64,000 nucleotides of DNA from Rhodococcus sp. 14-1411-2a (GCF_002259485.1 NZ_NPGA01000007.1:186001-250000); one strand, 5' to 3'. Shown: positions 1 to 11,184, numbered from the stretch's first letter. The notes: generated from the letters alone by a model not told the origin. Numbers and translations: made by a program.

Positions 1-14
1 TGCGGTCCGGCCAT
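1..14 (-). CDS. 5' end of a divergent gene (partial, unknown product)
   Basis: On the minus strand an ATG at position 14 opens a frame reading M-A-G-P before the window edge. It is preceded by a strong Shine-Dalgarno sequence (AAGGAGGT, positions 18-25). Only four codons are visible, so nothing can be said about function. The gene is divergent from a small membrane protein and TetR operon, with about 70 bases between them. Inference: this layout is typical of a TetR regulator controlling a neighbouring transporter or enzyme, so this gene may be the regulator's target. Confidence 0.4.
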
Positions 15-44
15 GGCACCTCCTTGCCGGTCCGCTCCGATTGC

Positions 45-70
45 TATACGTTCGTACTATACATTCGTAC
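45..70. promoter_or_regulatory. Tandem 13-bp direct repeat, candidate TetR operator
   Basis: The 13-mer TATACGTTCGTAC (45-57) is followed directly by TATACATTCGTAC (58-70), with one mismatch. The second copy contains a plausible -10 hexamer (TATACA) for the small membrane protein gene at 86. The array lies in the divergent intergenic region ahead of a TetR gene. Binding by that TetR is inferred from position alone. Confidence 0.5.
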
Positions 71-85
71 AGACGAGGAGGATTC

Positions 86-286
86 ATGAATAAGCACGAC
101 GGGGCACTTGTTGTCGGAATTGCCATGCTCATCGGGGGACTAGTTCTGTTCTTCGCCTTCAGAGACGTGGAGACACCCGTCATCGGCGTCCGCCAGGCCG
201 GTGCCGTCATCGCGATTCTCGGTGTGATCGATATAGCGGCGACTGTCGTGTCGAAGATCGGGTCGACGCGACCGCAGGATCGATGA
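86..286 (+). CDS. Small two-helix membrane protein
   Basis: A 66-residue protein with two hydrophobic segments (about residues 7-24 and 35-54) separated by a short charged loop, and a basic C-terminus. It should sit in the cytoplasmic membrane. The ATG at 86 was chosen because GAGGAG lies just upstream (75-80). An upstream TTG in the same frame would put the candidate operator inside the coding region. Its stop overlaps the start of the TetR gene (ATGA), so the two are translationally coupled. No family is recognised. Role as a small accessory or target protein of the regulator is inference. Confidence 0.65.
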   Translation: MNKHDGALVVGIAMLIGGLVLFFAFRDVETPVIGVRQAGAVIAILGVIDIAATVVSKIGSTRPQDR

Positions 287-801
287 CCGACAACCGGCTA
301 CTCGAGGGTGTACTGACAGTCCTGGCGGAGCAGGGCGTCGGTGCCCTGAGCGTTCGCAGTGTCGCCGCCGCAGCGGGGGTCTCACCCGCACAGGTGCAGT
401 ACTACTACCGCACGAAGACGGAGTTGGTGCGCGCCGGCTTCGAGTACGCGGGCACCCAGTTCCTGGAGGATGTAGCGGCCGCACAGCCCAACACGCTGAT
501 GGATGTCGTGCGGCAGTGGCTCCCACTCGACGACTCACGCGAACGACGCGCGCGCGTTTGGCTGGCCTACGCAACTATTTCGGCAGTCGACCCGGAACTT
601 GCTGCCGCCTCGGCACAGCTCGACGAAGAGCTTCGCCGATGGTTTGTCGACCGAGGCCTTTCCGCTACCGCCGCCTCGCAACTCTTCGCATTGATCGACG
701 GCGTCACCGTCCAGTGCCTCATGATGCCTCGATCGGCACGACCATCGCTGGTCGAGCGAACAATAGTGCCGTTCATCTCCGGCCTCGAGGCAACTTCGTA
801 A
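283..801 (+). CDS. TetR family transcriptional regulator
   Basis: A 172-residue DNA-binding repressor. The N-terminal helix-turn-helix spans about residues 8-50 (LSVRSVAAAAGVSPAQVQYYY, then RTKTELV), the standard TetR_N pattern. The rest is helical and ends in a region like the TetR_C ligand pocket. It starts in a 4-base overlap with the upstream membrane-protein gene. It probably controls its own operon and the divergent gene at the left edge through the tandem repeat at 45-70. The ligand is unknown. At 172 residues it is slightly short for the family but looks intact. Confidence 0.85.
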   Translation: MTDNRLLEGVLTVLAEQGVGALSVRSVAAAAGVSPAQVQYYYRTKTELVRAGFEYAGTQFLEDVAAAQPNTLMDVVRQWLPLDDSRERRARVWLAYATISAVDPELAAASAQLDEELRRWFVDRGLSATAASQLFALIDGVTVQCLMMPRSARPSLVERTIVPFISGLEATS

Positions 802-816
802 AGGTGACCCGATCGA

Positions 817-837
817 TGCGGACCGAACATGTCCGCA
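817..837. promoter_or_regulatory. Perfect inverted repeat upstream of the WYL regulator
   Basis: TGCGGAC (817-823) and GTCCGCA (831-837) form a perfect 7-bp inverted repeat with a 7-bp spacer. It lies 21 bases ahead of the WYL regulator start and just after the TetR stop. Position and symmetry suggest an operator, probably for autoregulation. The cognate protein is inferred. Confidence 0.45.
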
Positions 838-857
838 ATGCGTGGCATCGTGACGTC

Positions 858-1847
858 ATGAAGGAAACATCGGCTCGGTTGTTGCGGCTGCTGTCCCTGC
901 TGCAGACGCGTCGGGATTGGGCGGGCGCGGAATTGGCGGAGCGACTCGACGTCACTCCTCGGACGCTGCGGCGCGATGTGGACAAGCTGCGCGACATCGG
1001 TTACCCGGTCAATGCGACGCCGGGAGTCGGTGGTGGCTATCAGCTCGGTCCCGGTGCCGAGATGCCGCCGCTGTTGCTCGACGACGACGAGGCGTTGGCG
1101 GTGGCGTTCGGGTTGCAGTCGGCGGCCGGTGGCTCGGTGGCGGGCATCGGCGAGGCGTCGTTGCGGGCGTTGACGAAGTTGCGGCAGGTGATGCCGTCGC
1201 GCATCCAGCATCGGCTCGACGCGTTGCGGATCGACGTGGTGGAGCAGACCTCGCGTTCGGCGGTGGATGCGTCGGTGCTGTCCGCGGTGGCGGCGGTATG
1301 TCATGCCCACGAGCGGTTGCGGTTCGATTACCGCAAGCACGACGGTTCCGAGTCCAGGCGCGAGGTGGAGCCGTACAGCCTGGTGCGGGCGGGGGCACGC
1401 TGGTATCTGCTGGGTTGGGATGTGCTGCGGGAGGATTGGCGGTCGTATCGAGTGGATCGCCTGGATCCGAAGATTCCGACGGGTCCGCGGTTCACTCCGC
1501 GGGAGCTGCCGCCGGGCGGTGCGGCCGCGTTCGTCTCGAAGGGAATCGATCGTGCGTTCACTCAGGTTCAGGCGCGGATCGCGTTGCACGCCCCGATCGA
1601 GCAGATCGCCCCGATGATCGACGAGCAATGGGGCACACTGGAATCCATCGACGAGGGCACCTGCGCGGTGGTGTTGGCCGGAGATTCGCTGCCCTCGATC
1701 GCGCGGTGGCTCGCAGCGTTCGACACCGATTTCACAGTGCTCGATCCACCGGAACTACGCGAGGAATGCCGCATCGTGGCCGAGCGGCACGCGAGACTGA
1801 ACGAGCGATACCTGGCGGCGGTTCACCCTCCGGTAACCGGTACGTGA
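858..1847 (+). CDS. YafY-type HTH/WYL-domain transcriptional regulator
   Basis: A 329-residue regulator with a DeoR-like winged helix at residues 1-60 (LAERLDVTPRTLRRDVDKLR, then a GGYQL wing). A WYL ligand-sensing domain follows from about residue 140 (core WYLLGWD near 180), then a C-terminal WCX-type extension. Length matches the YafY family. The ATG at 858 is preferred because the conserved KETSARLLRLLSLLQ start follows it. Family members bind nucleotides or nucleic acid through WYL and control stress or defence genes. The target here is unknown, and no defence operon is adjacent. Confidence 0.85.
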   Translation: MKETSARLLRLLSLLQTRRDWAGAELAERLDVTPRTLRRDVDKLRDIGYPVNATPGVGGGYQLGPGAEMPPLLLDDDEALAVAFGLQSAAGGSVAGIGEASLRALTKLRQVMPSRIQHRLDALRIDVVEQTSRSAVDASVLSAVAAVCHAHERLRFDYRKHDGSESRREVEPYSLVRAGARWYLLGWDVLREDWRSYRVDRLDPKIPTGPRFTPRELPPGGAAAFVSKGIDRAFTQVQARIALHAPIEQIAPMIDEQWGTLESIDEGTCAVVLAGDSLPSIARWLAAFDTDFTVLDPPELREECRIVAERHARLNERYLAAVHPPVTGT

Positions 1848-1859
1848 GTCAATGGGCAG

Positions 1860-2675
1860 ATGACGACACCACTCGGTTTCGACCCGAAGTTCCTGGCCGA
1901 CATCGACGTTCCCTTGCCCGATCGCGCCGATGTGGTGGTTCTTCCGTACACGCACTTCTCGGTGTCCATCGACCCTGCCCGACGCCTCGCCGCGGTCACC
2001 GGCGTCAACATCGACGGCGCGAGCCTGCAGGATGTCGGACGCGGAGACAACTGGCGACTCGACGATCGACTACCGCCAGCGCAGCAGGCCGGCAACGAGT
2101 TGTACCGGAACAACGACCTCGATCGCGGGCATCTGGTTCGCCGGCGAGATCCGGTGTGGGGTGAGCGTGCAGTGGCCGAGCGCGCCAACGAGGACACGTT
2201 CCACTACACCGTGTGCGCTCCGCAGACGGCCACGCTGAACCAGTCGAAGACACTGTGGCTGGGGCTCGAGGATTACGTGCTGGGAAACGCCGAGCAGTAC
2301 GACCGAAAGCTCTCGGTCTTCAGCGGCTGCATCTTCGCCGACGACGATCCGATCTACCGGGGCGTCGCCATTCCGCGGCAGTTCTTCAAGATCGCGGCCT
2401 GGTCGCAGGATTCGGCTCCAGCATGCACCGGATACGTTCTCGATCAATCGCCGTCTCTGGACCCGATCCTCGACAAACCGCTGCGGCTCGAGACCGATCC
2501 CCCGCCTCTCGGCCCGTACCGGACCTATCAGGTTCCGGTGGCCGACATCGCGTCGATGACAGGCCTGGACGTGGGCATTCTGATCGACGCCGACCGCTAC
2601 GCGCCGGTGGCTGCTGCCCGCGAGGGCGCGTCGACGTGGACCGAGCTGACTGTCCTGACGGACATCCACCTGTAG
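1860..2675 (+). CDS. DNA/RNA non-specific endonuclease (NUC1 family)
   Basis: A 271-residue protein with the beta-beta-alpha-metal nuclease signature: L-DRGH at residues 87-91 supplies the catalytic His91, and the downstream FHYTVCAPQ and LNQ segment holds the metal-binding Asn typical of NucA/Serratia-type nucleases. No signal peptide or membrane segment is visible. This is unusual, since most relatives are secreted, so a cytoplasmic role (nucleic-acid turnover, or action after lysis) is possible. It begins 12 bases after the WYL regulator stop, so the two are probably co-transcribed, and it converges on rsmA. No immunity gene is evident next to it. Confidence 0.8.
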   Translation: MTTPLGFDPKFLADIDVPLPDRADVVVLPYTHFSVSIDPARRLAAVTGVNIDGASLQDVGRGDNWRLDDRLPPAQQAGNELYRNNDLDRGHLVRRRDPVWGERAVAERANEDTFHYTVCAPQTATLNQSKTLWLGLEDYVLGNAEQYDRKLSVFSGCIFADDDPIYRGVAIPRQFFKIAAWSQDSAPACTGYVLDQSPSLDPILDKPLRLETDPPPLGPYRTYQVPVADIASMTGLDVGILIDADRYAPVAAAREGASTWTELTVLTDIHL

Positions 2676-2685
2676 AGAGTGGGCC

Positions 2686-3561
2686 TCAGGCTTCGGTGGC
2701 GGCCAAACGGACGAAAGCTGCGGCGTCGATGGTCTCGCCGCGAGCAGTGGGGTCGATCCCGGCCTCACGCAACCGCCGTTCGGCGGCAACCGGGGAGCCT
2801 GCCCACCCGGCCAGGGCTGCTCGTAGGGTCTTGCGTCGCTGCGCGAAGGCGGCATCGATCACCGCGAACACGGCCTTGCGATGCGCGGTGTCGGTCGGCC
2901 ACGGCGGCTCGGCGTAACGATCGATGCGGACCAGCCCCGACTCGACCTTGGGTACCGGCCAGAACACCGAACGGCCCACTGCGCCTGCCCTTTTGACATC
3001 CCCGAAGAATCTGGCCTTGACGCTGGGGATGCCGTAGATCTTGCTTCCCGGTACCGCGGCGAGTCGATCGGCCACCTCGGCCTGGACCATCACCACGGCG
3101 ACGCGAAGGCTCGGCAGTTCCGAGAACAGATGGATCAGTACGGGAACGGCAACGTTGTAGGGCAGGTTGGCCACCAGAGCGGTCGGCTCCCCCGCAATGT
3201 CCGCGGCTCGTACGCGCAGCGCGTCGGCCTCGATCACCGTCAGCCGATCGGCCAAATTGGGGGCCCGGTCGGCCACCGTCGTGGGCAATCGGTTCGCGAG
3301 CTTGGGGTCGATCTCGACGGCGATGACGGCCTCGGCGACATCGAGCAGCGCGAGTGTCAGCGATCCGAGGCCGGGGCCGACCTCGAGGACCGTGTCCTGC
3401 GGGCCCACACCCGCGGAGGCGACGATGCGTCGAACGGTATTGGCGTCGTGCACGAAGTTCTGCCCGAGTTGTTTGGTGGGGCGCACGTCGAGCTCGGCGG
3501 CGAGGGAGCGGACTTCGGCAGGACCGAGCAGAGCCGCAGATCCCCTCACATGTTCGGACAC
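2686..3561 (-). CDS. rsmA: 16S rRNA (adenine1518-N6/adenine1519-N6)-dimethyltransferase RsmA
   Basis: A 291-residue SAM-dependent methyltransferase that dimethylates two adjacent adenines in the 3' hairpin of 16S rRNA during small-subunit maturation. Visible motifs are [12 protein letters not shown], the SAM-binding [12 protein letters not shown], and the catalytic NLPYN loop. It follows rpfB after an 18-base gap. The GTG start lies exactly seven bases after TAGAGT (3569-3574) with no Shine-Dalgarno sequence, suggesting a leaderless transcript from its own promoter as well as read-through. In mycobacteria ispE usually follows this gene. Here it is absent and a convergent nuclease gene takes its place. 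Confidence 0.95.
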   Translation of the reverse strand: MSEHVRGSAALLGPAEVRSLAAELDVRPTKQLGQNFVHDANTVRRIVASAGVGPQDTVLEVGPGLGSLTLALLDVAEAVIAVEIDPKLANRLPTTVADRAPNLADRLTVIEADALRVRAADIAGEPTALVANLPYNVAVPVLIHLFSELPSLRVAVVMVQAEVADRLAAVPGSKIYGIPSVKARFFGDVKRAGAVGRSVFWPVPKVESGLVRIDRYAEPPWPTDTAHRKAVFAVIDAAFAQRRKTLRAALAGWAGSPVAAERRLREAGIDPTARGETIDAAAFVRLAATEA

Positions 3562-3579
3562 GGCGGAAACTCTACGGGA

Positions 3580-5636
<2,057 letters not shown>

Positions 5637-5657
5637 GCTAGTTAGAGTAGGCGCACC
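5637..5657. promoter_or_regulatory. Overlapping divergent -10 elements of tatD and metG
   Basis: Only 21 bases separate the two start codons. TAGAGT (5643-5648, plus strand) is 9 bases before the metG ATG. TACTCT on the minus strand (5644-5649) is 7 bases before the tatD GTG. The two hexamers overlap by five bases and neither gene has a Shine-Dalgarno sequence. RNA polymerase could not occupy both at once, so the two promoters should compete. Confidence 0.55.
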
Positions 5658-7202
5658 ATGACTGCGCCAGCTGATGCCTCACGGCCACCCTTCTACGTCA
5701 CCACGGCGATCGCGTACCCCAACGGCGCTCCGCACATCGGACACGCCTACGAGTACATCGCCACCGACACCATCGCGCGCTTCAAGCGCCTCGACGGCTA
5801 CGACGTGCGATTCCTGACGGGCACCGACGAGCACGGCCTCAAGATGCAGCAGACCGCACAGACCGAGGGCGTGGACGTGCGCGAGCTCGCCGCGCGCAAC
5901 TCCGACGCGTTCCAGGCTGCGCAGGACCTGCTGAAGATCTCGTACGGACGGTTCATCCGCACCACCGACGCCGATCACCACGCCGCCAGCCAGGAACTGT
6001 GGAAGCGGATGGAGGCGAACGGCGACATCTACCTCGATTCCTACTCCGGCTGGTACTCGGTGCGAGACGAGGCGTTCTACACCGAGGCCGAGACCACCCT
6101 CGCCGAGGACGGCTCGCGCGTCGCGACGGAGACCAACACTCCCGTCGAGTGGACCGAGGAGTCGTCGTACTTCTTCAAACTGTCGCAGTACCAGGACAAA
6201 CTGCTCGAGCTGTACGACGCGTCGCCGGAGTTCATCGCGCCGAACACGCGCCGGAACGAGATCGTGAATTTCGTCAAGGGTGGCCTGCGGGATCTGTCGA
6301 TCTCCCGAACCACGTTCGACTGGGGCGTTCCCGTCCCCGGCGATGAGAAGCACGTGATGTACGTGTGGGTCGACGCGCTCACCAACTACCTCACCGGTGC
6401 CGGCTATCCCGAGACCGAATCCGAGTCGTACCGGAAGTTCTGGCCTGCCGACCTGCACATCATCGGCAAGGACATCACGCGCTTCCACACCGTCTACTGG
6501 CCGGCATTCCTGATGTCTGCGGGCATCGAGCTACCCAAGCGGGTGTTCGTGCACGGGTTCCTGAACGTCAAGGGCGAGAAGATGTCCAAGTCCCTCGGCA
6601 ACGTGCTGGACCCGAAGTCGTTGGTGGAGAACTACGGTCTCGATCCGGTGCGCTTCTTCTTCCTCCGCGAGGTCTCGTTCGGTCAGGACGGCAGCTACAG
6701 CCACGAGGCCATCGTTGCGCGCGTCAACGCCGACCTGTCCAACGAACTGGGCAACCTCGCGCAGCGTTCGCTGACGATGGTCGCCAAGAACCTCGAAGGA
6801 AAGCTCCCCACACCGGGCGAGTTCACCGCCGAGGACGAGGCGATGTTGGCTCGCGCGGACGCGCTGCTCCAGATCTGCCGACGCGAATTCGACGTGCAGG
6901 CAATCCATTCCGCACTCGAAGCGATCTGGTCGGTACTCGGCGAGACCAACCGCTACTTCTCGCTGCAGCAGCCGTGGGTGCTGCGCAAGACCGATCCCGA
7001 TCGCATGGCCACCGTGCTGTACGTGACGATCGAGGTGCTGCGCATCGTCAGCATCCTGGCGCAACCCGTCATGCCCGATTCCGCGTCGCGCATCCTCGAC
7101 CTGCTCGGGGCGTCGAACCGCGAATTCACCGACATCGCAACACGTTCGGTACCCGGCACTGCACTGCCGACCCCGACGCCGGTGTTCCCCAAGTACGAGT
7201 AG
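5658..7202 (+). CDS. metG: Methionine--tRNA ligase
   Basis: A 514-residue class I aminoacyl-tRNA synthetase that charges tRNA-Met with methionine. The HIGH motif is at residues 26-29 (PHIGH) and KMSKS at 308-312. The C-terminus is the helical anticodon-binding domain, with no appended dimerisation domain. The short form without a CxxC zinc knuckle pair matches the MetG2 type seen in actinobacteria. It is divergent from tatD and converges on the wax-ester synthase gene, with a palindromic repeat between the two stops. Confidence 0.96.
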   Translation: MTAPADASRPPFYVTTAIAYPNGAPHIGHAYEYIATDTIARFKRLDGYDVRFLTGTDEHGLKMQQTAQTEGVDVRELAARNSDAFQAAQDLLKISYGRFIRTTDADHHAASQELWKRMEANGDIYLDSYSGWYSVRDEAFYTEAETTLAEDGSRVATETNTPVEWTEESSYFFKLSQYQDKLLELYDASPEFIAPNTRRNEIVNFVKGGLRDLSISRTTFDWGVPVPGDEKHVMYVWVDALTNYLTGAGYPETESESYRKFWPADLHIIGKDITRFHTVYWPAFLMSAGIELPKRVFVHGFLNVKGEKMSKSLGNVLDPKSLVENYGLDPVRFFFLREVSFGQDGSYSHEAIVARVNADLSNELGNLAQRSLTMVAKNLEGKLPTPGEFTAEDEAMLARADALLQICRREFDVQAIHSALEAIWSVLGETNRYFSLQQPWVLRKTDPDRMATVLYVTIEVLRIVSILAQPVMPDSASRILDLLGASNREFTDIATRSVPGTALPTPTPVFPKYE

Positions 7203-7212
7203 AGCGCTCCGC

Positions 7213-7260
7213 GCACGTGAGCGAAACCTCGACCCCCACTACGAGTTTCCGCTCACGTGC
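7213..7260 (-). repeat. Dispersed palindromic element, family A, copy 1
   Basis: Arms 7213-7231 and 7242-7260 pair with few mismatches, closing at GCACGTGAG and CTCACGTGC. On the minus strand the loop reads TAGTGGGGGTC, close to the loops of the copies at 23838 and 39201. It lies between the convergent metG and wax-ester synthase stops, so it may also act as a bidirectional terminator. There is no T-tract. Confidence 0.7.
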
Positions 7261-7273
7261 GGCGAAGCCGCTC

Positions 7274-8653
7274 TCACAAGGTCTTCTCGAGCTCCTCCAA
7301 CGTGTTCTCCAGATGCGTCAGCATGCGCTGCAGATGCGGCACACTGCGTCGGCATCCGATGAGACCGAAGTTCAACGAATCACCGTTGCTGGCGACGGTG
7401 ATGTTGAGCGCCTGCCCATCGGCCACGATCGACGCCGGGTAGATGCCGTCGAGTTTCGCACCGTTCCAGTACAGATCTTCCTTGGATCCGGGCACGTTCG
7501 AGATGATGACGTTGAACGGCGGCGGGGTGTAGTCGACGAATCCCGGCACCGGACCGAACAGCAACGGGGCCATGGTGATTGCGCCGACGGTGAGCGCTTC
7601 TAGGAAGTTGAGTTCGCTCATCATCTGCTTGCCCTTGACGGTCGAATCCTTGATTCGCTCCAGCCGCAGAAGAGGATCGGATTCGTCCGTGGCCAGGTTG
7701 CACAGGATGGTCGTCACCGAGTTTCCGGCGTCCTTGTCGTCGCCCTCCTTGCGCAGCGAGACCGGCACCATGGCGATCAGCGGTTCCTCGGGCAGTTCGT
7801 TCTGGTCGATGAGATACGCACGGAGGGCCCCGGCGCACATCGCGAGCACCATGTCGTTGAGCGTGGCGTCGAGCGCAGTCCCGACCGTGCGAATGCGCTC
7901 GATCGACCAACTTTCGGCGGCGAAACGGCGGGCTCCTCCGATGGGCACGTTGAACATCGTCCTCGGCGCCTGCAACGGCAGTTGTGCACCCTCTTTCTTC
8001 AACGCGCGCAACCCGATTCGAGCCGATGCCGGCGCAAAATCCACCAGGTCCCCGACGATCTTGCGTCCCATCGAGAGCCCACTGCCCAGCTGCGCCAACC
8101 GCCCGGGCTGCTCGACGGCGACCTGCTTCTTGCGCCTACCGAACAGCGACGGATCCCACGTTGCGACGCCGTTTCGATCGTCGGGATCGGTGGTGAGCGT
8201 GCGCTGCATCAGCTTCAGTGCACTGACACCGTCGACCAACGAGTGATGCACTTTGGTGTACAACGCGATTCGGCCGTCTGCCAATCCCTCGATGATGTGT
8301 AGTTCCCACATCGGCCGGTAGCGGTCCAGCGGTGCGCTGTGGTTGAGCGAAAGGAACTGGAACAGCTCGCGAATTCGTCCCGGTTGAGGCAACACGGTTC
8401 GTCGAACGTGGTACTCGAAGTCGACGTCCTGATCGAATGCCCACGCCAGGTTGCCCATGATCTGCACCGGACGCGACGGCCGCTTGCGGAAGAGCTCGTG
8501 CACCTCACCGGTGGTGAACTTGCGGTGCACTTCCTCGGCGAAGTCGTGCGGATCGCCGGGCGGGACGAACAACTCCAGACCGCCCACGTGCATCGGGTGC
8601 TCCCGTGACTCGGCGATCAGAAACATCGATTCGGTGATGGGCATGAGTGCCAT
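7274..8653 (-). CDS. Wax ester synthase / acyl-CoA:diacylglycerol acyltransferase (WS/DGAT)
   Basis: A 459-residue acyltransferase making triacylglycerol or wax esters from acyl-CoA, storage lipids typical of rhodococci and mycobacteria. The catalytic HHxxxDG motif is HHSLVDG at residues 136-142. The C-terminal DUF1298 region contains NVIISNVPGS. The ATG at 8653 is preferred over upstream codons because an AAAGGGAC ribosome site precedes it and MALMPITESMFL is the usual family start. A divergent esterase across a 186-base region suggests a shared lipid-storage and mobilisation theme (inference). Confidence 0.92.
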   Translation of the reverse strand: MALMPITESMFLIAESREHPMHVGGLELFVPPGDPHDFAEEVHRKFTTGEVHELFRKRPSRPVQIMGNLAWAFDQDVDFEYHVRRTVLPQPGRIRELFQFLSLNHSAPLDRYRPMWELHIIEGLADGRIALYTKVHHSLVDGVSALKLMQRTLTTDPDDRNGVATWDPSLFGRRKKQVAVEQPGRLAQLGSGLSMGRKIVGDLVDFAPASARIGLRALKKEGAQLPLQAPRTMFNVPIGGARRFAAESWSIERIRTVGTALDATLNDMVLAMCAGALRAYLIDQNELPEEPLIAMVPVSLRKEGDDKDAGNSVTTILCNLATDESDPLLRLERIKDSTVKGKQMMSELNFLEALTVGAITMAPLLFGPVPGFVDYTPPPFNVIISNVPGSKEDLYWNGAKLDGIYPASIVADGQALNITVASNGDSLNFGLIGCRRSVPHLQRMLTHLENTLEELEKTL

Positions 8654-8839
8654 GAGCTGTCCCTTTTCCATTTGTTTTAGGTCACGGTACGGCACCGAAT
8701 GTGACTCAGAACACGACCTTACGTCTGGTCACGAAAAGCTACCCGCTATTGTCCGTTACCAGGGGTTCCAAATAGAGCGGGGTTCCAACGCACGGTGCAC
8801 ACGCGCCGCGCAACGACAACGGGGATGGAGGCGACGGCT

Positions 8840-9844
8840 ATGAATCCGGCGCTCACCGTAGTGAAATCGACCGACCCGACAGCCACCGCACGCAGGCGCG
8901 ATATCCGTGGCGCGAGTGTGCAGTCACAGATTCTGTCCAAGTCCCTGCAGTTCACGGTGCGACCGTTCCTGACCGTCTGGGCACAGGCACCGTCGCTTCC
9001 GTGGCCGATGGGGCTGGTCGACTACGCAGGCCTGCTCGTTCCGCAGATCAGCGGTACCACCCGCAGCCGGGTCATGTTGGCCGAGTGCGAGGCCGAATGG
9101 ATTCGCGCCGAGGGCACCGGAAGCGATCGCGTCGTCCTGTACATGCACGGCGGCGCATTCGTCTGCTGCGGCCTGCGCACTCATCGCCGGATGACCTCGC
9201 GCGTCTCCGAGAACATCGACGGCGCTGTGCTGTCGGTGAACTATCGCATGATGCCTCGCAATCCGATCAGCCACGCGGTCGAGGACGGCGTCGACGCGTA
9301 CCGCTTCCTGCTCGACTCCGGTTACCGCCCGGAACAGATCGTCCTCGGCGGTGATTCGGCGGGCGGATATCTCGCGTTCATGGTCGCGCTGGCGCTGCGC
9401 ACCGTCGATTTGCCCGCCCCCGCAGGGATCTTCACCATGTCCCCGCTGACCGACATGGACCCCTCCGGCAAACTCGACCACGAGAACGCGTCGAAGTGTT
9501 CGATCTTTCCGCCCAACGCCGTTCCCGCACTGACAGCATTGGCCGATCGCGTCGATGCGCGCATCGTCGTAGAGGGCCAACGGGGCCCGCGGGTCTCACC
9601 CGTCGACAGTGATCTGGCCGGCATGCCGCCGGTGCTGATCCAGGTCGGTTCCACCGAAATGGTCTATGCCGACGCCGAACTCATGGCTCAGCGTCTCGCT
9701 GTCGCCGGAGTCGAGTGCGAACTTCAGGTGTACGAGGATCAGGTCCACGTGTTCCAGGCAGCCGATTTCGTTCCCGAGGCCCGCCGCGCGCTCAGAGCGA
9801 TCGGCGAGTTCGCGCGGAACGTCAGCCCCCGCAGAGAAAGCTGA
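8840..9844 (+). CDS. Alpha/beta-hydrolase esterase (hormone-sensitive lipase family)
   Basis: A 334-residue carboxylesterase. The oxyanion-hole HGG is at residues 103-105 (MHGGAF), the nucleophile elbow GDSAG at 171-175 (Ser173), and the catalytic His is in the C-terminal DQVHVFQ segment. This is the HSL or LipN type. The ATG at 8840 has GGAGGCGACGG just upstream. It is divergent from WS/DGAT, so a role in hydrolysing stored or membrane acyl esters is plausible. The substrate is not determined. A 14-base gap leads to the SRPBCC gene. Confidence 0.88.
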   Translation: MNPALTVVKSTDPTATARRRDIRGASVQSQILSKSLQFTVRPFLTVWAQAPSLPWPMGLVDYAGLLVPQISGTTRSRVMLAECEAEWIRAEGTGSDRVVLYMHGGAFVCCGLRTHRRMTSRVSENIDGAVLSVNYRMMPRNPISHAVEDGVDAYRFLLDSGYRPEQIVLGGDSAGGYLAFMVALALRTVDLPAPAGIFTMSPLTDMDPSGKLDHENASKCSIFPPNAVPALTALADRVDARIVVEGQRGPRVSPVDSDLAGMPPVLIQVGSTEMVYADAELMAQRLAVAGVECELQVYEDQVHVFQAADFVPEARRALRAIGEFARNVSPRRES

Positions 9845-9858
9845 GATACCTTCTCCCC

Positions 9859-10287
9859 ATGGCAGTCACAGCGAACAAGTCCGTCGACATCGACGCAGAC
9901 GCAGCGGCAATAATGGAAGTACTCGCAGACGTCGAGGGCATCCCGTCGTGGTCCCCGGTCCACAAGAAGTGCGAGGTCGTCGATCGGTTCGACGACGGCA
10001 AGCCACACCACGTCAGGATGAACGTCTCGATCATCGGCGTCAACGACGAGCAACTCGTCGAGTACACGTGGTCGGAGAACGAGGTGTCGTGGACACTCGT
10101 CGAGAGCACTCAGCAGAAGGCCCAGGACGGCCGATACACGTTGACGCCCAAGGGCAACGGCACCCATGTCGAGTTCGAGCTGACCGTGGACCCGAAGATC
10201 CCGCTACCCGGCTTCCTGGTGAAGAAGGGAACCAAGACGATCCTCGAAGCGGCCACCGAGGGTCTGCGTCAGCAAGTGGTGGGCTGA
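9859..10287 (+). CDS. SRPBCC (START-like) family protein
   Basis: A 142-residue cytoplasmic protein of the polyketide-cyclase/START-like helix-grip fold. It opens with TANKSVDIDADAAAIMEVLADVEGIPSWSPV and ends in a long amphipathic helix (VKKGTKTILEAATEGLRQQV), the usual layout. Such proteins bind hydrophobic ligands. Its place just after an esterase suggests a lipid-related ligand (inference). The ATG is six bases after TACCTT with no ribosome site, consistent with a leaderless start even though the esterase lies just upstream. Confidence 0.8.
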   Translation: MAVTANKSVDIDADAAAIMEVLADVEGIPSWSPVHKKCEVVDRFDDGKPHHVRMNVSIIGVNDEQLVEYTWSENEVSWTLVESTQQKAQDGRYTLTPKGNGTHVEFELTVDPKIPLPGFLVKKGTKTILEAATEGLRQQVVG

Positions 10288-10291
10288 GCCC

Positions 10292-11116
10292 CTACTGCTC
10301 CTTACGTGCGGCGAGAACGGCCTCGTAGACCTCACGTTTGGAGACGCCGTCGACCGCCACCTGAGCGCAGGCGTCCTTCAACCGCATGCCCGACGCCACC
10401 AGCGTTTCCACGTCGGCAACGAGATCCTCGGGCTCTTCGGCGACGGCGACGGCTCCTTCGAGCACGACGGTGATTTCTCCGCGCACCCCGTCCCTCGCCC
10501 ATTCGAGCAACTCCCCCAGGCCGCCGCGGCGCACCTCCTCGTAGGTCTTGGTGAGCTCCCGGCACACCGCGGCGCGGCGGTCGGGGCCGAGGACGTGGAC
10601 GGCGTCCTCGAGGCACGCGACGAGACGGTGCGGTGCTTCGAAGAAGACGATGGCACGCGGTTCGGCGAGCACGGTTCGGAAGTAGGTGCGTCGCTGTCCT
10701 TGCTTGCGCGGCGCGAATCCGTCGAAGCAGAAGCGTTCGACGGGCAGACCGGACAGCGCGAGGGCCGTGGTGACCGCGCTCGGCCCGGGCAGACAGGTCA
10801 GCGGCAGACCGGCCTCGACGCAGGCTGCCACGAGGCGGTAGCCGGGGTCGCTCACCGACGGCATCCCCGCGTCGGTCACCAGCAACACCGTCTTGCCCTC
10901 GCCCACTGCCTCGACGAGAGCCGGAAGGCGGGCGGTTTCGACCTGGTCGTAGAAGCTGACCACTCTTCCTGCGATCACCACGCCGAGCGAGGACGCGAGT
11001 TGTTTGGTGCGCCGGGTGTCCTCGGCGGCGACGATATCGGCAGTGCCGAGGGCATCACGCAGGCGCTGCGAGGCATCACCGACGTCGCCCATCGGGGTGG
11101 CGGCAAGGATGAGCAT
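10292..11116 (-). CDS. rsmI: 16S rRNA (cytidine1402-2'-O)-methyltransferase RsmI
   Basis: A 274-residue SAM-dependent tetrapyrrole-methylase-fold enzyme that 2'-O-methylates C1402 in the ribosomal decoding centre. Visible features are LILAATPMGDVGD at the start, VAAEDTRRTKQL, VLLVTDAGMPSVSDPGY, and LPGPSAVTTALALSGLP. The ATG at 11116 is preferred because the family starts here. A GTG at 11158 would add 14 residues without homology. It is divergent from pmt, as in mycobacteria. Confidence 0.93.
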   Translation of the reverse strand: MLILAATPMGDVGDASQRLRDALGTADIVAAEDTRRTKQLASSLGVVIAGRVVSFYDQVETARLPALVEAVGEGKTVLLVTDAGMPSVSDPGYRLVAACVEAGLPLTCLPGPSAVTTALALSGLPVERFCFDGFAPRKQGQRRTYFRTVLAEPRAIVFFEAPHRLVACLEDAVHVLGPDRRAAVCRELTKTYEEVRRGGLGELLEWARDGVRGEITVVLEGAVAVAEEPEDLVADVETLVASGMRLKDACAQVAVDGVSKREVYEAVLAARKEQ

Positions 11117-11184
11117 GCCTCCAGTGTCCCGCACGCTGTGCAGCGGCGTGCCGGGCACTGCCGATCAACGCCTACGATCGGTAC

